Shown in pieces: positions 33,495-41,005 of a stretch of 64,000 bases of DNA (its first letter is position 1; the number at the start of each line of letters is the position of its first letter). Source of the DNA: an uncultured Eubacteriales bacterium (lineage in GTDB: Bacteria; Bacillota; Clostridia; Christensenellales; CAG-138). Under the pieces are notes generated by a model. It was not told the origin of the DNA. It did not search any database and was given only the letters and a program-made list of their open reading frames with translations. The stretch spans positions 1 through 64,000 of the forward strand of contig UQGA01000006.1 in NCBI GenBank assembly GCA_900540495.1, read 5' to 3'. The position numbers and the translations under genes are program-made.

Positions 33495-34052
33495 ATGGGA
33501 GAAAGCTGGATTGGGATTCTGTTCGTGCTGGCGGTGGCCGGTTCGTTCATCGGTGTTTCCTATCTGCAAAAGTACCGTGCGCAATCATATCTGGATGGCT
33601 TTGCCGAGGCATACTGGCGGGCCGTGACGCTCGTGCTGGGCGATCCGAACGCCTATCGGGACGCGGTTCTGGCCACGGTGCCGTCGCCGGACGGCGGGCT
33701 TCGCGTGGCGCCGCTCGAGCAGCAGCCGGTGGTGTTGCGCGCACTTTTGGAAAAGGGCGTGGGACAGGATGCGGTCGCCGAACTGCAAAAGATGTTTGAG
33801 GACCGCGCCGAAGTCGGCCGGCGGCTCTCCGGGCTGAACCTCGTGGGCAAGCGGATCTTCCCCGTGCTCAACAACATGTTCGACCTGCTCAACGAATCCT
33901 TTGCGCTGATTTGCAACTATCGGGAGGTCGAGTTCGATTCCAAAACGCTGGAGAGGTTTCACTTCTTCCTGCATCGCCAGCAGCACGTGCGGACCGTAAC
34001 GCTTCCGTCCGTGACCTCGGAGGCGTGCAGAAAAAGGCTCAACGCAAACTGA
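33495..34052 (+). CDS. Hypothetical membrane-anchored protein
   Basis: A 185-aa protein with one N-terminal hydrophobic helix (WIGILFVLAVAGSFIGVSYL) and a mostly helical soluble remainder. I do not recognise the family. GGAGG lies 7 nt before the ATG at 33495. It sits between the cyclase terminator and the permease promoter. A link to the catabolic genes is therefore only positional. Confidence 0.7.
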   Translation: MGESWIGILFVLAVAGSFIGVSYLQKYRAQSYLDGFAEAYWRAVTLVLGDPNAYRDAVLATVPSPDGGLRVAPLEQQPVVLRALLEKGVGQDAVAELQKMFEDRAEVGRRLSGLNLVGKRIFPVLNNMFDLLNESFALICNYREVEFDSKTLERFHFFLHRQQHVRTVTLPSVTSEACRKRLNAN

Positions 34053-34256
34053 GCCGCCTGTCCGCCGATGCGGGCTTTCGCTGTCCCGTCCGGCGGTTGG
34101 CGGCAAAGCGCGGGAGGGCGGCAGCCGCCGGCTGCATCGGCTTTGCGGCGGCCGGCGGGAGGGCGGCACGACCGGCGCCGGCGGGCGCGGTAACGGGGAA
34201 CGGCGGGGCGTTTGCCCGGAGCGGGCGCATTTTCAGAAGAAATTTTCCAAAAAGTG

Positions 34257-34285
34257 CTGACAACTGTGAAGAAGTTGTGTATAAT
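34257..34285 (+). promoter_or_regulatory. Promoter of the nucleobase permease gene
   Basis: CTGACA-17-TATAAT in a locally AT-rich stretch. It predicts a transcript start near 34292 and a leader of over 210 nt. Confidence 0.78.
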
Positions 34286-34291
34286 ATGTTA

Positions 34292-34508
34292 AGTAGCTGA
34301 AAAATGCAACAAGGAAAACCACTCAACCGTCATCATTCCATGGGGAGCAGCCCCGACAACCGGGCAACGTCTCGCGCCCGGGAAACAACCGACCATTCCA
34401 ATCCAACAGGGAGTTGCCTGCCGCGGGCAGGCGGAAAAGAAAAGAGGTCATGGCGTTCGTGTCCTTAGGAGAAATGGAGCACCCCAAAAACAGATAGGAG
34501 GTAAGTCA
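34292..34508 (+). promoter_or_regulatory. Long structured 5' leader of the permease mRNA
   Basis: The leader contains three clear hairpins: GGGG-AGCAG-CCCC (34342-34354), CCGGGC...GCCCGG (34360-34381) and GCCTGCC-GCG-GGCAGGC (34416-34432). CCATT at about 34394 can pair with AATGG at about 34473, close to the ribosome binding site (GGAGG, 34497-34501). This suggests a ligand- or protein-responsive leader. It does not match the purine riboswitch or a PyrR-binding loop, so it is an unassigned candidate. Confidence 0.45.
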
Positions 34509-35882
34509 ATGGAAAAGAAAGTTGACGGCATTTACGACGGCTTTAAGGAGCTTGGCACCGGTAAAATGGTGGTGCTCGGCATCCAGCATGTGTTCGCCAT
34601 GTTCGGCGCGACCGTGCTGGTTCCGCTGCTCACGGGCCTGAACGTATCGGTCACGCTATTTGCCGCCGGTATTGCGACGATCTGGTTCTTCTTCATCACC
34701 AAGCGCAAGGTACCGGTCTTCCTCGGCTCTTCGTTCGCGTTCCTGGGCGCGTTCGGCGTGGTTGCGCCGCTGCTGCCGGACGCCACCGGAGCCCTGACCG
34801 TGGCCAATACGGAGATGCTCCCCTACGCCACCGGCGGCGTCGTGTGCGCCGGCCTTGTGTACGTGGTACTGGCCGCGCTGTTCCAGATCTTCGGTGCAAA
34901 GAAGATTATGAAACTCTTCCCGCCGGTCGTCACCGGCCCGATCATCATCCTCATCGGCCTCATCCTCTCCAGCTCGGCGATCACCAATGCGCAGAACAAC
35001 TGGATCCTTGCGGTCATCACCATTGCGATCGTCATCTCGGTCAACCTGTTCGGCAAGGGCATGATCAAGATCGTCCCGATCCTGATCTCCCTGTTTGCGA
35101 CCTATATCATCGGCTGCATCGTCACGGCTATCGCGCCCAACCTGTTCGGCCTGCCGTGGGTCAGCTTCGACAAACTCACCGACCTGTTTAAGGACGGCGT
35201 GCAGTTCAAGGACTTCATCGCCATCCCGCCGTTCATGCTGCCGAAGTTTGAAATCAGCGCAATCGTCGCCTTCGTCGTCGTCGCCATCGCGGCCATCGTC
35301 GAGCACATCGGCGACGTGTGCGCCATCGGCGCGACCTGCGGCAAGAACTTCATCGCAGACCCCGGCCTCACCCGTACGCTCCTCGGCGACGGCATCGGCA
35401 CCTCGCTGGCCGGCCTCATCGGCGGTCCGGCCAACACGACGTACTCCGAGAACACCGGCGTTGTCGCGCTGACCAAGGTCTACGATCCGAAGGTCATGTT
35501 CATCGCGGCCATCTTCGCCATCCTGCTGTCGCTGTTGAACATCTTTGATGTGTTCATCAACACCATCCCGACGGCGATCATCGGCGGTATGTCCATCGTG
35601 CTCTACGGCATGATCTCCGCAACCGGCGTCCGCACGATCATGGAGAACAAGGTGGACTACACCAAGATGCGCAACATCCTGATCTCCGCGCTGATCCTTG
35701 TGTGCGGCATTGGCTTCAACTCGTCGCCGATCGTCATCCCCGTTGGCGATACGGCCATCTCGTTCGGCGGCCTGGCCTCGGCGGCCATCATCGGCATCGT
35801 CGTCAACGCGATCCTCCCCGGCAAGGACTATGAGTTCAACGAGGAAGCGATCGAAGCGGACGAGCGGAGCATCGAAAACTAA
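34509..35882 (+). CDS. NCS2 uracil/xanthine permease (UraA-like)
   Basis: A 457-aa, about 14-helix nucleobase:cation symporter. QHVFAMFGATVLVPLLTG, VPVFLGSSFAFLGAFG, VEHIGDVCAIG and NTTYSENTGVVALTKVYDP closely follow E. coli UraA. The two substrate-binding glutamates are present, in VEHIG and YSENTG. Uracil is the most likely substrate, although xanthine or another oxo-purine cannot be excluded. The nearby ring-opening and carbamoyltransferase genes make it a candidate importer for that pathway. Confidence 0.93.
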   Translation: MEKKVDGIYDGFKELGTGKMVVLGIQHVFAMFGATVLVPLLTGLNVSVTLFAAGIATIWFFFITKRKVPVFLGSSFAFLGAFGVVAPLLPDATGALTVANTEMLPYATGGVVCAGLVYVVLAALFQIFGAKKIMKLFPPVVTGPIIILIGLILSSSAITNAQNNWILAVITIAIVISVNLFGKGMIKIVPILISLFATYIIGCIVTAIAPNLFGLPWVSFDKLTDLFKDGVQFKDFIAIPPFMLPKFEISAIVAFVVVAIAAIVEHIGDVCAIGATCGKNFIADPGLTRTLLGDGIGTSLAGLIGGPANTTYSENTGVVALTKVYDPKVMFIAAIFAILLSLLNIFDVFINTIPTAIIGGMSIVLYGMISATGVRTIMENKVDYTKMRNILISALILVCGIGFNSSPIVIPVGDTAISFGGLASAAIIGIVVNAILPGKDYEFNEEAIEADERSIEN

Positions 35883-35953
35883 CGTCGCCAATGGGCCGGG
35901 CGGCATTGCCGCCCGGCCTGACCGAGCCAACTTCCTCCATTTCTCTCATGTAG

Positions 35954-35990
35954 CCGGCCAGGGCGCTTACCAGCCCGGGCCGGTTTTTTT
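35954..35990 (+). terminator. Terminator of the permease gene
   Basis: An 11-bp stem with one mismatch (CCGGCCAGGGC / GCCCGGGCCGG) and seven T. A second perfect 11-bp hairpin without a T run lies at 35894-35918, just after the stop codon. Confidence 0.82.
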
Positions 35991-36067
35991 CTTTGCGCCG
36001 CATCCGGGCGCGGGCAAAAAAGGCTCCCCGACGCACAGGGCGCGGGGAGCAAAACCGCGTGGAAGAG

Positions 36068-36197
36068 GGGCGGGCGGATAACACGCCGGAAACGGGGCGC
36101 GGAAAGCCGGCATGGCAGCGCGAGGGGGAAGCCGGTCTGGCTTCATCAAAGCCGCCGCGAGGGGGCGGGCGGATAAAACGTCGGAAACGGGGCGCGG
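36068..36197. repeat. Two-copy 35-bp direct repeat
   Basis: The segment GGGCGGGCGGATAA-AACGGGGCGCGG occurs at 36068-36102 and 36163-36197, with three mismatches. Both copies are in the 320-bp gap between the permease and mtaB, which holds no gene. Confidence 0.75.
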
Positions 36198-36206
36198 CCC
36201 CGCCCG

Positions 36207-37478
36207 TCAGACGGGCGTGCCGTATGCGAGCGGTCCCTCCGCCGCGTCGATGCGCACGCGCACCGGCTCTCCCGCCGGGCAGGCGGCGGGCACGCGCGTG
36301 CGGACATAGTTTTCGGTGTAGCCCTCGCCGTCGCATTCGACGAGCACCTCTGCCTCGCGGCCGACCATGCCGGCGACGAACGCCGCTTCGAGGCGGTTGC
36401 CCAGCGCGAGCAACTCGGCGGCGCGCGCTTCGCGCACGGCGCGCGGCAGGTGCCCCGGCATTGCGTCGGCCGCCGTGCCCCTGCGGCGGCTGTAGGGGAA
36501 CACATGGATGCGCGCAAACGCCATGCGCTCCAAAAATGCGCGCGATGCGGCGTGTTCCGCCTCCGTTTCGCCCACAAAGCCCGCGATGACGTCCGTGGTA
36601 ATCGCGCAACCGGGGCGGGCCTGCCGCAGCAGCCCGACCGCGCGGGCATAGCCGGCCGTGTCGTACCGGCGGCGCATGCGGCGCAGCACCATGTCCGAAC
36701 CGCTCTGCAGGGAGAGGTGGAACTGCGGGCAGACCGCCGGCAGCGCGGCGACCGTTTCGGCAAAGCGCTCGTTGCAAAACCCCGGTTCAAGCGAACCAAG
36801 CCGGATGCGGCCGATGCCGGACGCCGCAGCCGCGCGCAGGACGTCGCACAGGTCGCCTTCCCCGCTGTCGAGCCCCCAGCTTGCCAGATGGATGCCGGTG
36901 AGCACCACCTCGCGGTAGCCCTCCTCCACAAGGCGCGCCAGTTCGCTTTGAATCTCCGCAAGCGGGCGGGAACGGATGGGGCCGCGGGCAAGGGGAATGG
37001 CGCAATAGGCGCAGAAATTGCGGCAGCCGTCCTGGATCTTGAGCGTGGCGCGCGTGCGGTCGTCCGCCACGGCGGAGAGGGATTCGAACGCGCAGACGGC
37101 GCCGTAGGGCCGCACGGTGTTCTTTGGGATGTCCCGCCCGGCCAGCGCCGCCTCGACAAGGCCGACGACGCCGCGCCGGCCGTCCGTGCCGACCACGAGC
37201 GAAACGCCCTCAAGCGCGGCGACGGCTTCCGGCGCAACCTGCGCATAGCATCCGACGGCCACGATGGGGGCAGCCGGGTTCAACCGGTGCGCCCGGGCCA
37301 GAATAGCGCGCGATTTGCGGTCGCTCACCTGCGTGACCGTGCAGGTGTTGACGATGTAGGCGTCTGCGGGCGCGTCAAAGGGGACGCACGTATGCCCCGC
37401 CGCTTCGAACAGCTCGCGCATGGCCTGCGTTTCGTAATGATTGACCTTGCAGCCCAGGGTATAAAACGCGACCCTCAT
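36207..37478 (-). CDS. mtaB: tRNA threonylcarbamoyladenosine methylthiotransferase MtaB
   Basis: A 423-aa radical-SAM enzyme that converts t6A37 to ms2t6A37 in tRNA. The UPF0004 domain begins YTLGCKVNHYETQAM and includes VNTCTVTQVSDRKS and AVGCYAQ. The radical-SAM cluster is CRNFCAYCAIPLARG. A TRAM-like C-terminal domain follows. The start at 37478 overlaps the rsmE stop as ATGA. It is third in the prmA-rsmE-mtaB operon, an order common in Bacillota. Confidence 0.94.
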   Translation of the reverse strand: MRVAFYTLGCKVNHYETQAMRELFEAAGHTCVPFDAPADAYIVNTCTVTQVSDRKSRAILARAHRLNPAAPIVAVGCYAQVAPEAVAALEGVSLVVGTDGRRGVVGLVEAALAGRDIPKNTVRPYGAVCAFESLSAVADDRTRATLKIQDGCRNFCAYCAIPLARGPIRSRPLAEIQSELARLVEEGYREVVLTGIHLASWGLDSGEGDLCDVLRAAAASGIGRIRLGSLEPGFCNERFAETVAALPAVCPQFHLSLQSGSDMVLRRMRRRYDTAGYARAVGLLRQARPGCAITTDVIAGFVGETEAEHAASRAFLERMAFARIHVFPYSRRRGTAADAMPGHLPRAVREARAAELLALGNRLEAAFVAGMVGREAEVLVECDGEGYTENYVRTRVPAACPAGEPVRVRIDAAEGPLAYGTPV

Positions 37479-38209
37479 GGTTCCGCCTGCTCCAGTTCGT
37501 ACAGCGCCTGCGCGAGCATCGCCATGCCGGCCGTTTCGGTGCGCAGGATGCGGGGGCCGAGGGACACGGCCACCGCCCCGCGGGAGCGGAGCAGCGCCGC
37601 CTCCTCCGGGGCAAAGCCGCCCTCCGGGCCGACGATGAGCGCCACGCGCCGCAGCGCGCCGGCAGCCCGCGCGCGCAGCGCCGCCTTGAGCGTGGTCCGG
37701 CGTTCCGCCTCATAGGCCAGCAGCGCCGCGTCAAACCCGGCCAACGCGAGGGACGAAAGCGGCTGCACGGGCTCCACCTGCGGGATGACGCCGCGGTGCG
37801 ACTGCTTGGCCGCTTCCTCCGCCACGCGCCGCAGGCGCGCCAGCCTTGCCGCAAAATCGCGCGCGGGCACCGCCACACAGCGCGCGGTAAGCACCGGCAC
37901 GACCGTATCCACGCCGAGCTCCACGCACTTTTGCACGATGGTTTCGAGCTTGCCCGCTTTCGGCAGCGCCTGGAACAGCGTCACGCGGCATTGCGGCTCC
38001 GCCGGGCAGGGGCGCGCGCCGGAGACCGTGCAGCGCACCTCCTCCGGCAGAATCCGTTCGATCACGCCGTCATACTCCGTACCGGCGCCGTCGCACAGCT
38101 CCAACCGGTCGCCGGCGCGCAGCCGCAGCACGCGCGTGATGTGCCGGACGTCCTCGCCGGTAATACGAGCGACGCCGTCCTGAATGGCATCCGTAAAGAA
38201 CCGGTTCAT
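37475..38209 (-). CDS. rsmE: 16S rRNA m3U1498 methyltransferase
   Basis: A 244-aa SPOUT methyltransferase. It begins NRFFTDAIQDGVARITGED with HITRVLRLRAGD. The central part has VQKCVELGVDTVVPV and EEAAKQSHRGVIPQV. The C-terminal knot has LIVGPEGGFAPEE and LGPRILRTETAGM. The ATG overlaps the prmA stop (ATGA), and its own stop overlaps mtaB, so three genes are chained by 4-nt overlaps. Confidence 0.95.
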   Translation of the reverse strand: MNRFFTDAIQDGVARITGEDVRHITRVLRLRAGDRLELCDGAGTEYDGVIERILPEEVRCTVSGARPCPAEPQCRVTLFQALPKAGKLETIVQKCVELGVDTVVPVLTARCVAVPARDFAARLARLRRVAEEAAKQSHRGVIPQVEPVQPLSSLALAGFDAALLAYEAERRTTLKAALRARAAGALRRVALIVGPEGGFAPEEAALLRSRGAVAVSLGPRILRTETAGMAMLAQALYELEQAEP

Positions 38210-39171
38210 ATTCGCCTCCGCGCGCGCAGCGCGACCCAGCCGCCCGCCCGGCGCGCGTCCTCCAGGACAAATCCTGCCGCCCGGATCGCATCCGCGACTT
38301 CGGCCCCGCGTTCGTCGATGATGCCGGAGGCGATGAACGGCGCGCCGGGCCGGCAGCAGGAAAACGCGAACGGCGCCAGGCGGATGATCACGTCCGCCAC
38401 GATGTTGGCGACCACGACGTCGTACGCACCGGCGATGCGACGCCGCAGCGCCGCGTCGGTCAGCACGTCCCCGATCTCGATTGTGTAGCCGGCGTCGTCC
38501 GCGCCGTTGAGCGCCGCGTTTTCATGCGCAATGCGCTCTGCCACCGGGTCGATATCGACCGCCACGGCGCGCGCCGCCCCGAGCAGCCGCCCCGCAATGG
38601 ACAGGATACCGCTGCCGCAGCCGAGGTCGAGCAGCGCGTCGCCCGGCCGCACGGTGCGCTCCAGCAGTTCGAGGCACATGCGCGTGGTGTGGTGCGCGCC
38701 GGTGCCGAAGGCCAGGCCGGGATCGAGCCGCAGCACGGTGCGCCGCGTTTCGGGGCACGGCTCCCAGGAGGGGAGCACGAGCAGGCGCTCGCCAATCTCG
38801 ATGGGCTTGTAATACCGCTTCCAGTTGTTGGCCCAGTCCTCGTCGTCGCGCACGGTCACGCGCACGGCCAGCGGCCCGAGGTCGACGCCCAGGTCGGCCT
38901 GCCGCAGGCCCGCGACGGCCGCCCGCACCGCATCGAGCTTCGCGGCGTTTTCCGGCAGTACGGCAAGGTACGCCTTGACGCAGGGCGTATCCGTGCCGAT
39001 GCGGGCCATATCGGCAAAATCCCAGTAGAGCGCGCTCTCACGCAGAAAAGCGGCGGCCGCTTCCCGGCTCTCCTCAATGGAAAACCCCTCCAGCCCCGCG
39101 CCCGTAAGCGCGCCGCAAACCGGTTCGATGCCGGCGTCGGTGGTGTATACTGCGATTTCATACCATTTCAT
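38206..39171 (-). CDS. prmA: Ribosomal protein L11 methyltransferase
   Basis: A 321-aa SAM-dependent enzyme that trimethylates ribosomal protein L11. It starts MKWYEIAVYTTDAGIEP, a typical N terminus. DEDWANNWKRYYKP and WEPCPETRRTVLRLDPGLAFGTGAH precede the SAM motif LLDLGCGSGILSIAG, and NIVADVI follows. No ribosome binding site lies before the ATG. Instead a -10 box ends 6 nt upstream, implying a leaderless transcript. The longer upstream frame is not supported. Confidence 0.94.
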   Translation of the reverse strand: MKWYEIAVYTTDAGIEPVCGALTGAGLEGFSIEESREAAAAFLRESALYWDFADMARIGTDTPCVKAYLAVLPENAAKLDAVRAAVAGLRQADLGVDLGPLAVRVTVRDDEDWANNWKRYYKPIEIGERLLVLPSWEPCPETRRTVLRLDPGLAFGTGAHHTTRMCLELLERTVRPGDALLDLGCGSGILSIAGRLLGAARAVAVDIDPVAERIAHENAALNGADDAGYTIEIGDVLTDAALRRRIAGAYDVVVANIVADVIIRLAPFAFSCCRPGAPFIASGIIDERGAEVADAIRAAGFVLEDARRAGGWVALRARRRI

Positions 39172-39177
39172 GGTGCC

Positions 39178-39206
39178 AGTATACCCGCTTTTTCCCGCGC
39201 CGGCAA
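39178..39206 (-). promoter_or_regulatory. Promoter of prmA-rsmE-mtaB, apparently leaderless
   Basis: On the minus strand, TTGCCG-17-TATACT is followed by GGCACC and the prmA ATG. Transcription would begin at or next to the start codon. Confidence 0.7.
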
Positions 39207-39284
39207 GGGCGGCGTGCAAATCCGGGCGTGCGCCGCCCGTTTGGAGCGGCGGCGGGGCAACGGAGGCGCGTCCGCCCGCCGTCT

Positions 39285-39355
39285 CCCGCAAAAGGAAACC
39301 GCTCCTGCAAAAGGAAACCGCTCCTGAAAAGGAAGCCGCTCCTGCAAAAGGAAAC
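39285..39355. repeat. Short tandem repeat, about 19-bp unit, three to four copies
   Basis: The unit CCGCTCCTGCAAAAGGAAA is repeated in tandem. One copy is 18 bp, with GAAAAGGAAG, and a truncated copy lies at the 5' end. It lies between the divergent promoters of prmA and holA. Confidence 0.8.
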
Positions 39356-39428
39356 CGGCGCGCCTCTCCCGCGCGGCGGGACGGTTTTCAGTAGCAGCGG
39401 AACCGTCCGCAAAGCGGCGGCTCATACA

Positions 39429-39457
39429 TTGCGCGGCGGGGCGGTTTCCTGTATAAT
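39429..39457 (+). promoter_or_regulatory. Promoter of holA, apparently leaderless
   Basis: TTGCGC-17-TATAAT is followed by GGGAAC and the ATG at 39464. The -10 to start-codon distance is 6 nt, as for prmA. Confidence 0.7.
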
Positions 39458-39463
39458 GGGAAC

Positions 39464-40447
39464 ATGGAAGAAATGCGGTTTTTCGAGGCCATCCGGCGGT
39501 CGGTGGCGGGAGAAGCGTGCCTTTCGGGGGCGTATCTGCTGCACGGCGAGGAGGAATACAGCAAGGAGCAGGCGGTGCGCCAGACGGCGGCGCTCGTCGG
39601 CGAGGCGGCGCGCGCGCTGAACGTGCAGCGGCTGGACCGGCCGGCGGCGGCCGACGTGCAGGCCGCCTGTGAAACGCTTCCGTTTTTCGACCGCTGTCGC
39701 GTCGTCATCGTGCGGGAACTGCCCGCCGAGGCGGAGGCCGCGCTGGCAGCCTATGCGCCCACCGTGCCGGAGACGACCATCCTGCTGCTCGTGCAGCGCG
39801 GTACGGCCGGCAAAGCGTCGCCGCTGTGCAAGGCGCTTGCACCGGAACGGGCGGTGGAGTTTCTCCGCTGCGACGAAGCGCGCGGCACGGCGTTCCTCAA
39901 AAAGCGGGCGGCGGCGCGCGGCGTCACGCTTTCCCCCATCGTCGCGCATCGGCTTTTTGACATGGCCGGACCGGACATGGCGGCGCTGGAGAGCGCGCTC
40001 TTTCGCGTGGCGGACTATGTGGGTCCCGGCAATGCGATTACGGAGGAGGCGCTGGCCGCCTGTATCACGCCGAGCGTGGAGTACCGCGTGTTTGACCTGC
40101 TGACGCTGCTGCTGGCAGGCAACCGGCGCAGGGGAATCGCCATGCTGCAGGCCATGTTGCAGAGCGGCGAGAATGCGCTGGGGTTGGCGAGCTTCCTGGA
40201 GGGGCGCGTCAAGCAGATGCTGTCGGCGAAGCTGATGCTTGCCGCCGGCATGGCGGAACCGGCGGCCATCAAGGCGCTCGGCGGCAACGCCTATGCGGCA
40301 AAAAAGACCGTACAGGCGGCGCGCAGATGCGAGGAGGCCTGGTTGCGCCGGGCCGTCCGCGCGTTCGCCGGCGTGGACGCGCAGGTCAAACAGGGCCTGC
40401 TGCGCGATACCGACGCGCTTTTGCTGGCCGTGCTGGAGGTCTTTTAG
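39464..40447 (+). CDS. holA: DNA polymerase III delta subunit
   Basis: A 327-aa clamp-loader subunit. The N-terminal domain has AYLLHGEEEYSKEQAV and ETLPFFDRCRVVIVRELP. The helical lid has SVEYRVFDLLTLLLAGNRRRGIAMLQ and a C-terminal collar ends with VKQGLLRDTDALLLAVLEVF. These are typical of HolA of Bacillota. There is no ribosome binding site before the ATG at 39464. ATG 39473, three codons later, is an alternative start. Confidence 0.92.
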   Translation: MEEMRFFEAIRRSVAGEACLSGAYLLHGEEEYSKEQAVRQTAALVGEAARALNVQRLDRPAAADVQAACETLPFFDRCRVVIVRELPAEAEAALAAYAPTVPETTILLLVQRGTAGKASPLCKALAPERAVEFLRCDEARGTAFLKKRAAARGVTLSPIVAHRLFDMAGPDMAALESALFRVADYVGPGNAITEEALAACITPSVEYRVFDLLTLLLAGNRRRGIAMLQAMLQSGENALGLASFLEGRVKQMLSAKLMLAAGMAEPAAIKALGGNAYAAKKTVQAARRCEEAWLRRAVRAFAGVDAQVKQGLLRDTDALLLAVLEVF

Positions 40448-40517
40448 GGCAGGACGGGCGCATGCGCCGGGGGCCGGCCGTTCATCATAGACACCAAATA
40501 CGAAAGAGGAGAACACC

Positions 40518-40817
40518 ATGCTCAAGTACATCGTCCTGTTCAAGTTCCGCGACCCGGAGGCGTGTGTGCCGACCGTCATCCAAAAGCTGCACAGCATGGA
40601 GGGCGTGATCCCCGAGATCCTGTCCATGGAGACCGGCGCCGATATCTGGCACAACGGCGCGCGCAGCTATGACCTTGCGCTCACCTGCACCTTCCGCGAT
40701 ATGGACGCCGTGGCCGTCTACGACAAGCATCCCTACCATGAGAAGATGCGGGAATACATCTACGCGCATCGCGTGGATGGGAAGACCGTCATCTACGAGA
40801 TACCGGACGAGGCGTAG
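40518..40817 (+). CDS. Dabb-family (stress-response alpha/beta barrel) protein
   Basis: A 99-aa dimeric ferredoxin-like protein. It begins MLKYIVLFKF, has an Asp/Glu-rich loop with TGADIWHNGARSYDLALTCTF, and ends HPYHEKMREYIYAHRV followed by a short tail, as in Dabb proteins. Members include enzymes and proteins of unknown role, so no reaction is assigned. GAAAGAGGAG precedes the ATG. The 3' end of this gene, including its stop codon, is triplicated downstream. Confidence 0.9.
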   Translation: MLKYIVLFKFRDPEACVPTVIQKLHSMEGVIPEILSMETGADIWHNGARSYDLALTCTFRDMDAVAVYDKHPYHEKMREYIYAHRVDGKTVIYEIPDEA

Positions 40818-40962
40818 GACGACGCGCGATGCGCGTGCGCATCGCGTGGACGGCAAAACGGTCATCTACGAGATACCGGACGAGGCGTAGGGCGATGGGC
40901 GATGCGCGTGCGCATCGCGTGGACGGCAAGGCCGTCCTCTACGGGATACCGGACGAGGCATG
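40764..40962. repeat. 73-bp tandem repeat of the Dabb gene 3' end (three copies)
   Basis: The last 54 bases of the Dabb gene plus 19 bases of spacer recur with an exact 73-bp period: 40764-40836, 40837-40909 and a partial copy 40910-40962. Copy 2 still encodes VDGKTVIYEIPDEA and its stop codon. Copy 3 has several substitutions and has lost the stop. The copies occupy the leader upstream of uvrB. Confidence 0.9.
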
Positions 40963-41005
40963 GAGCGGTCCGCGCCGGCGGGCCGGCAGGAGAACGGATG
41001 CAGGC

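Noticed and set aside
34292..34508. pfl/ZTP riboswitch
   Set aside because: GGGGAGC and CCGGGCA recall parts of the aptamer, but the conserved 5' half (TGGCG element) is absent. It is listed only as an unassigned structured leader.
35894..35918. Main terminator of the permease gene
   Set aside because: The perfect hairpin has no T tract. The hairpin with seven T at 35954-35990 is the better terminator.
40829..41005. N-terminal extension of UvrB into the 73-bp repeats
   Set aside because: UvrB homologues begin close to FKVVSPFEPQGDQP. The extension only reads the duplicated Dabb sequence in another frame.
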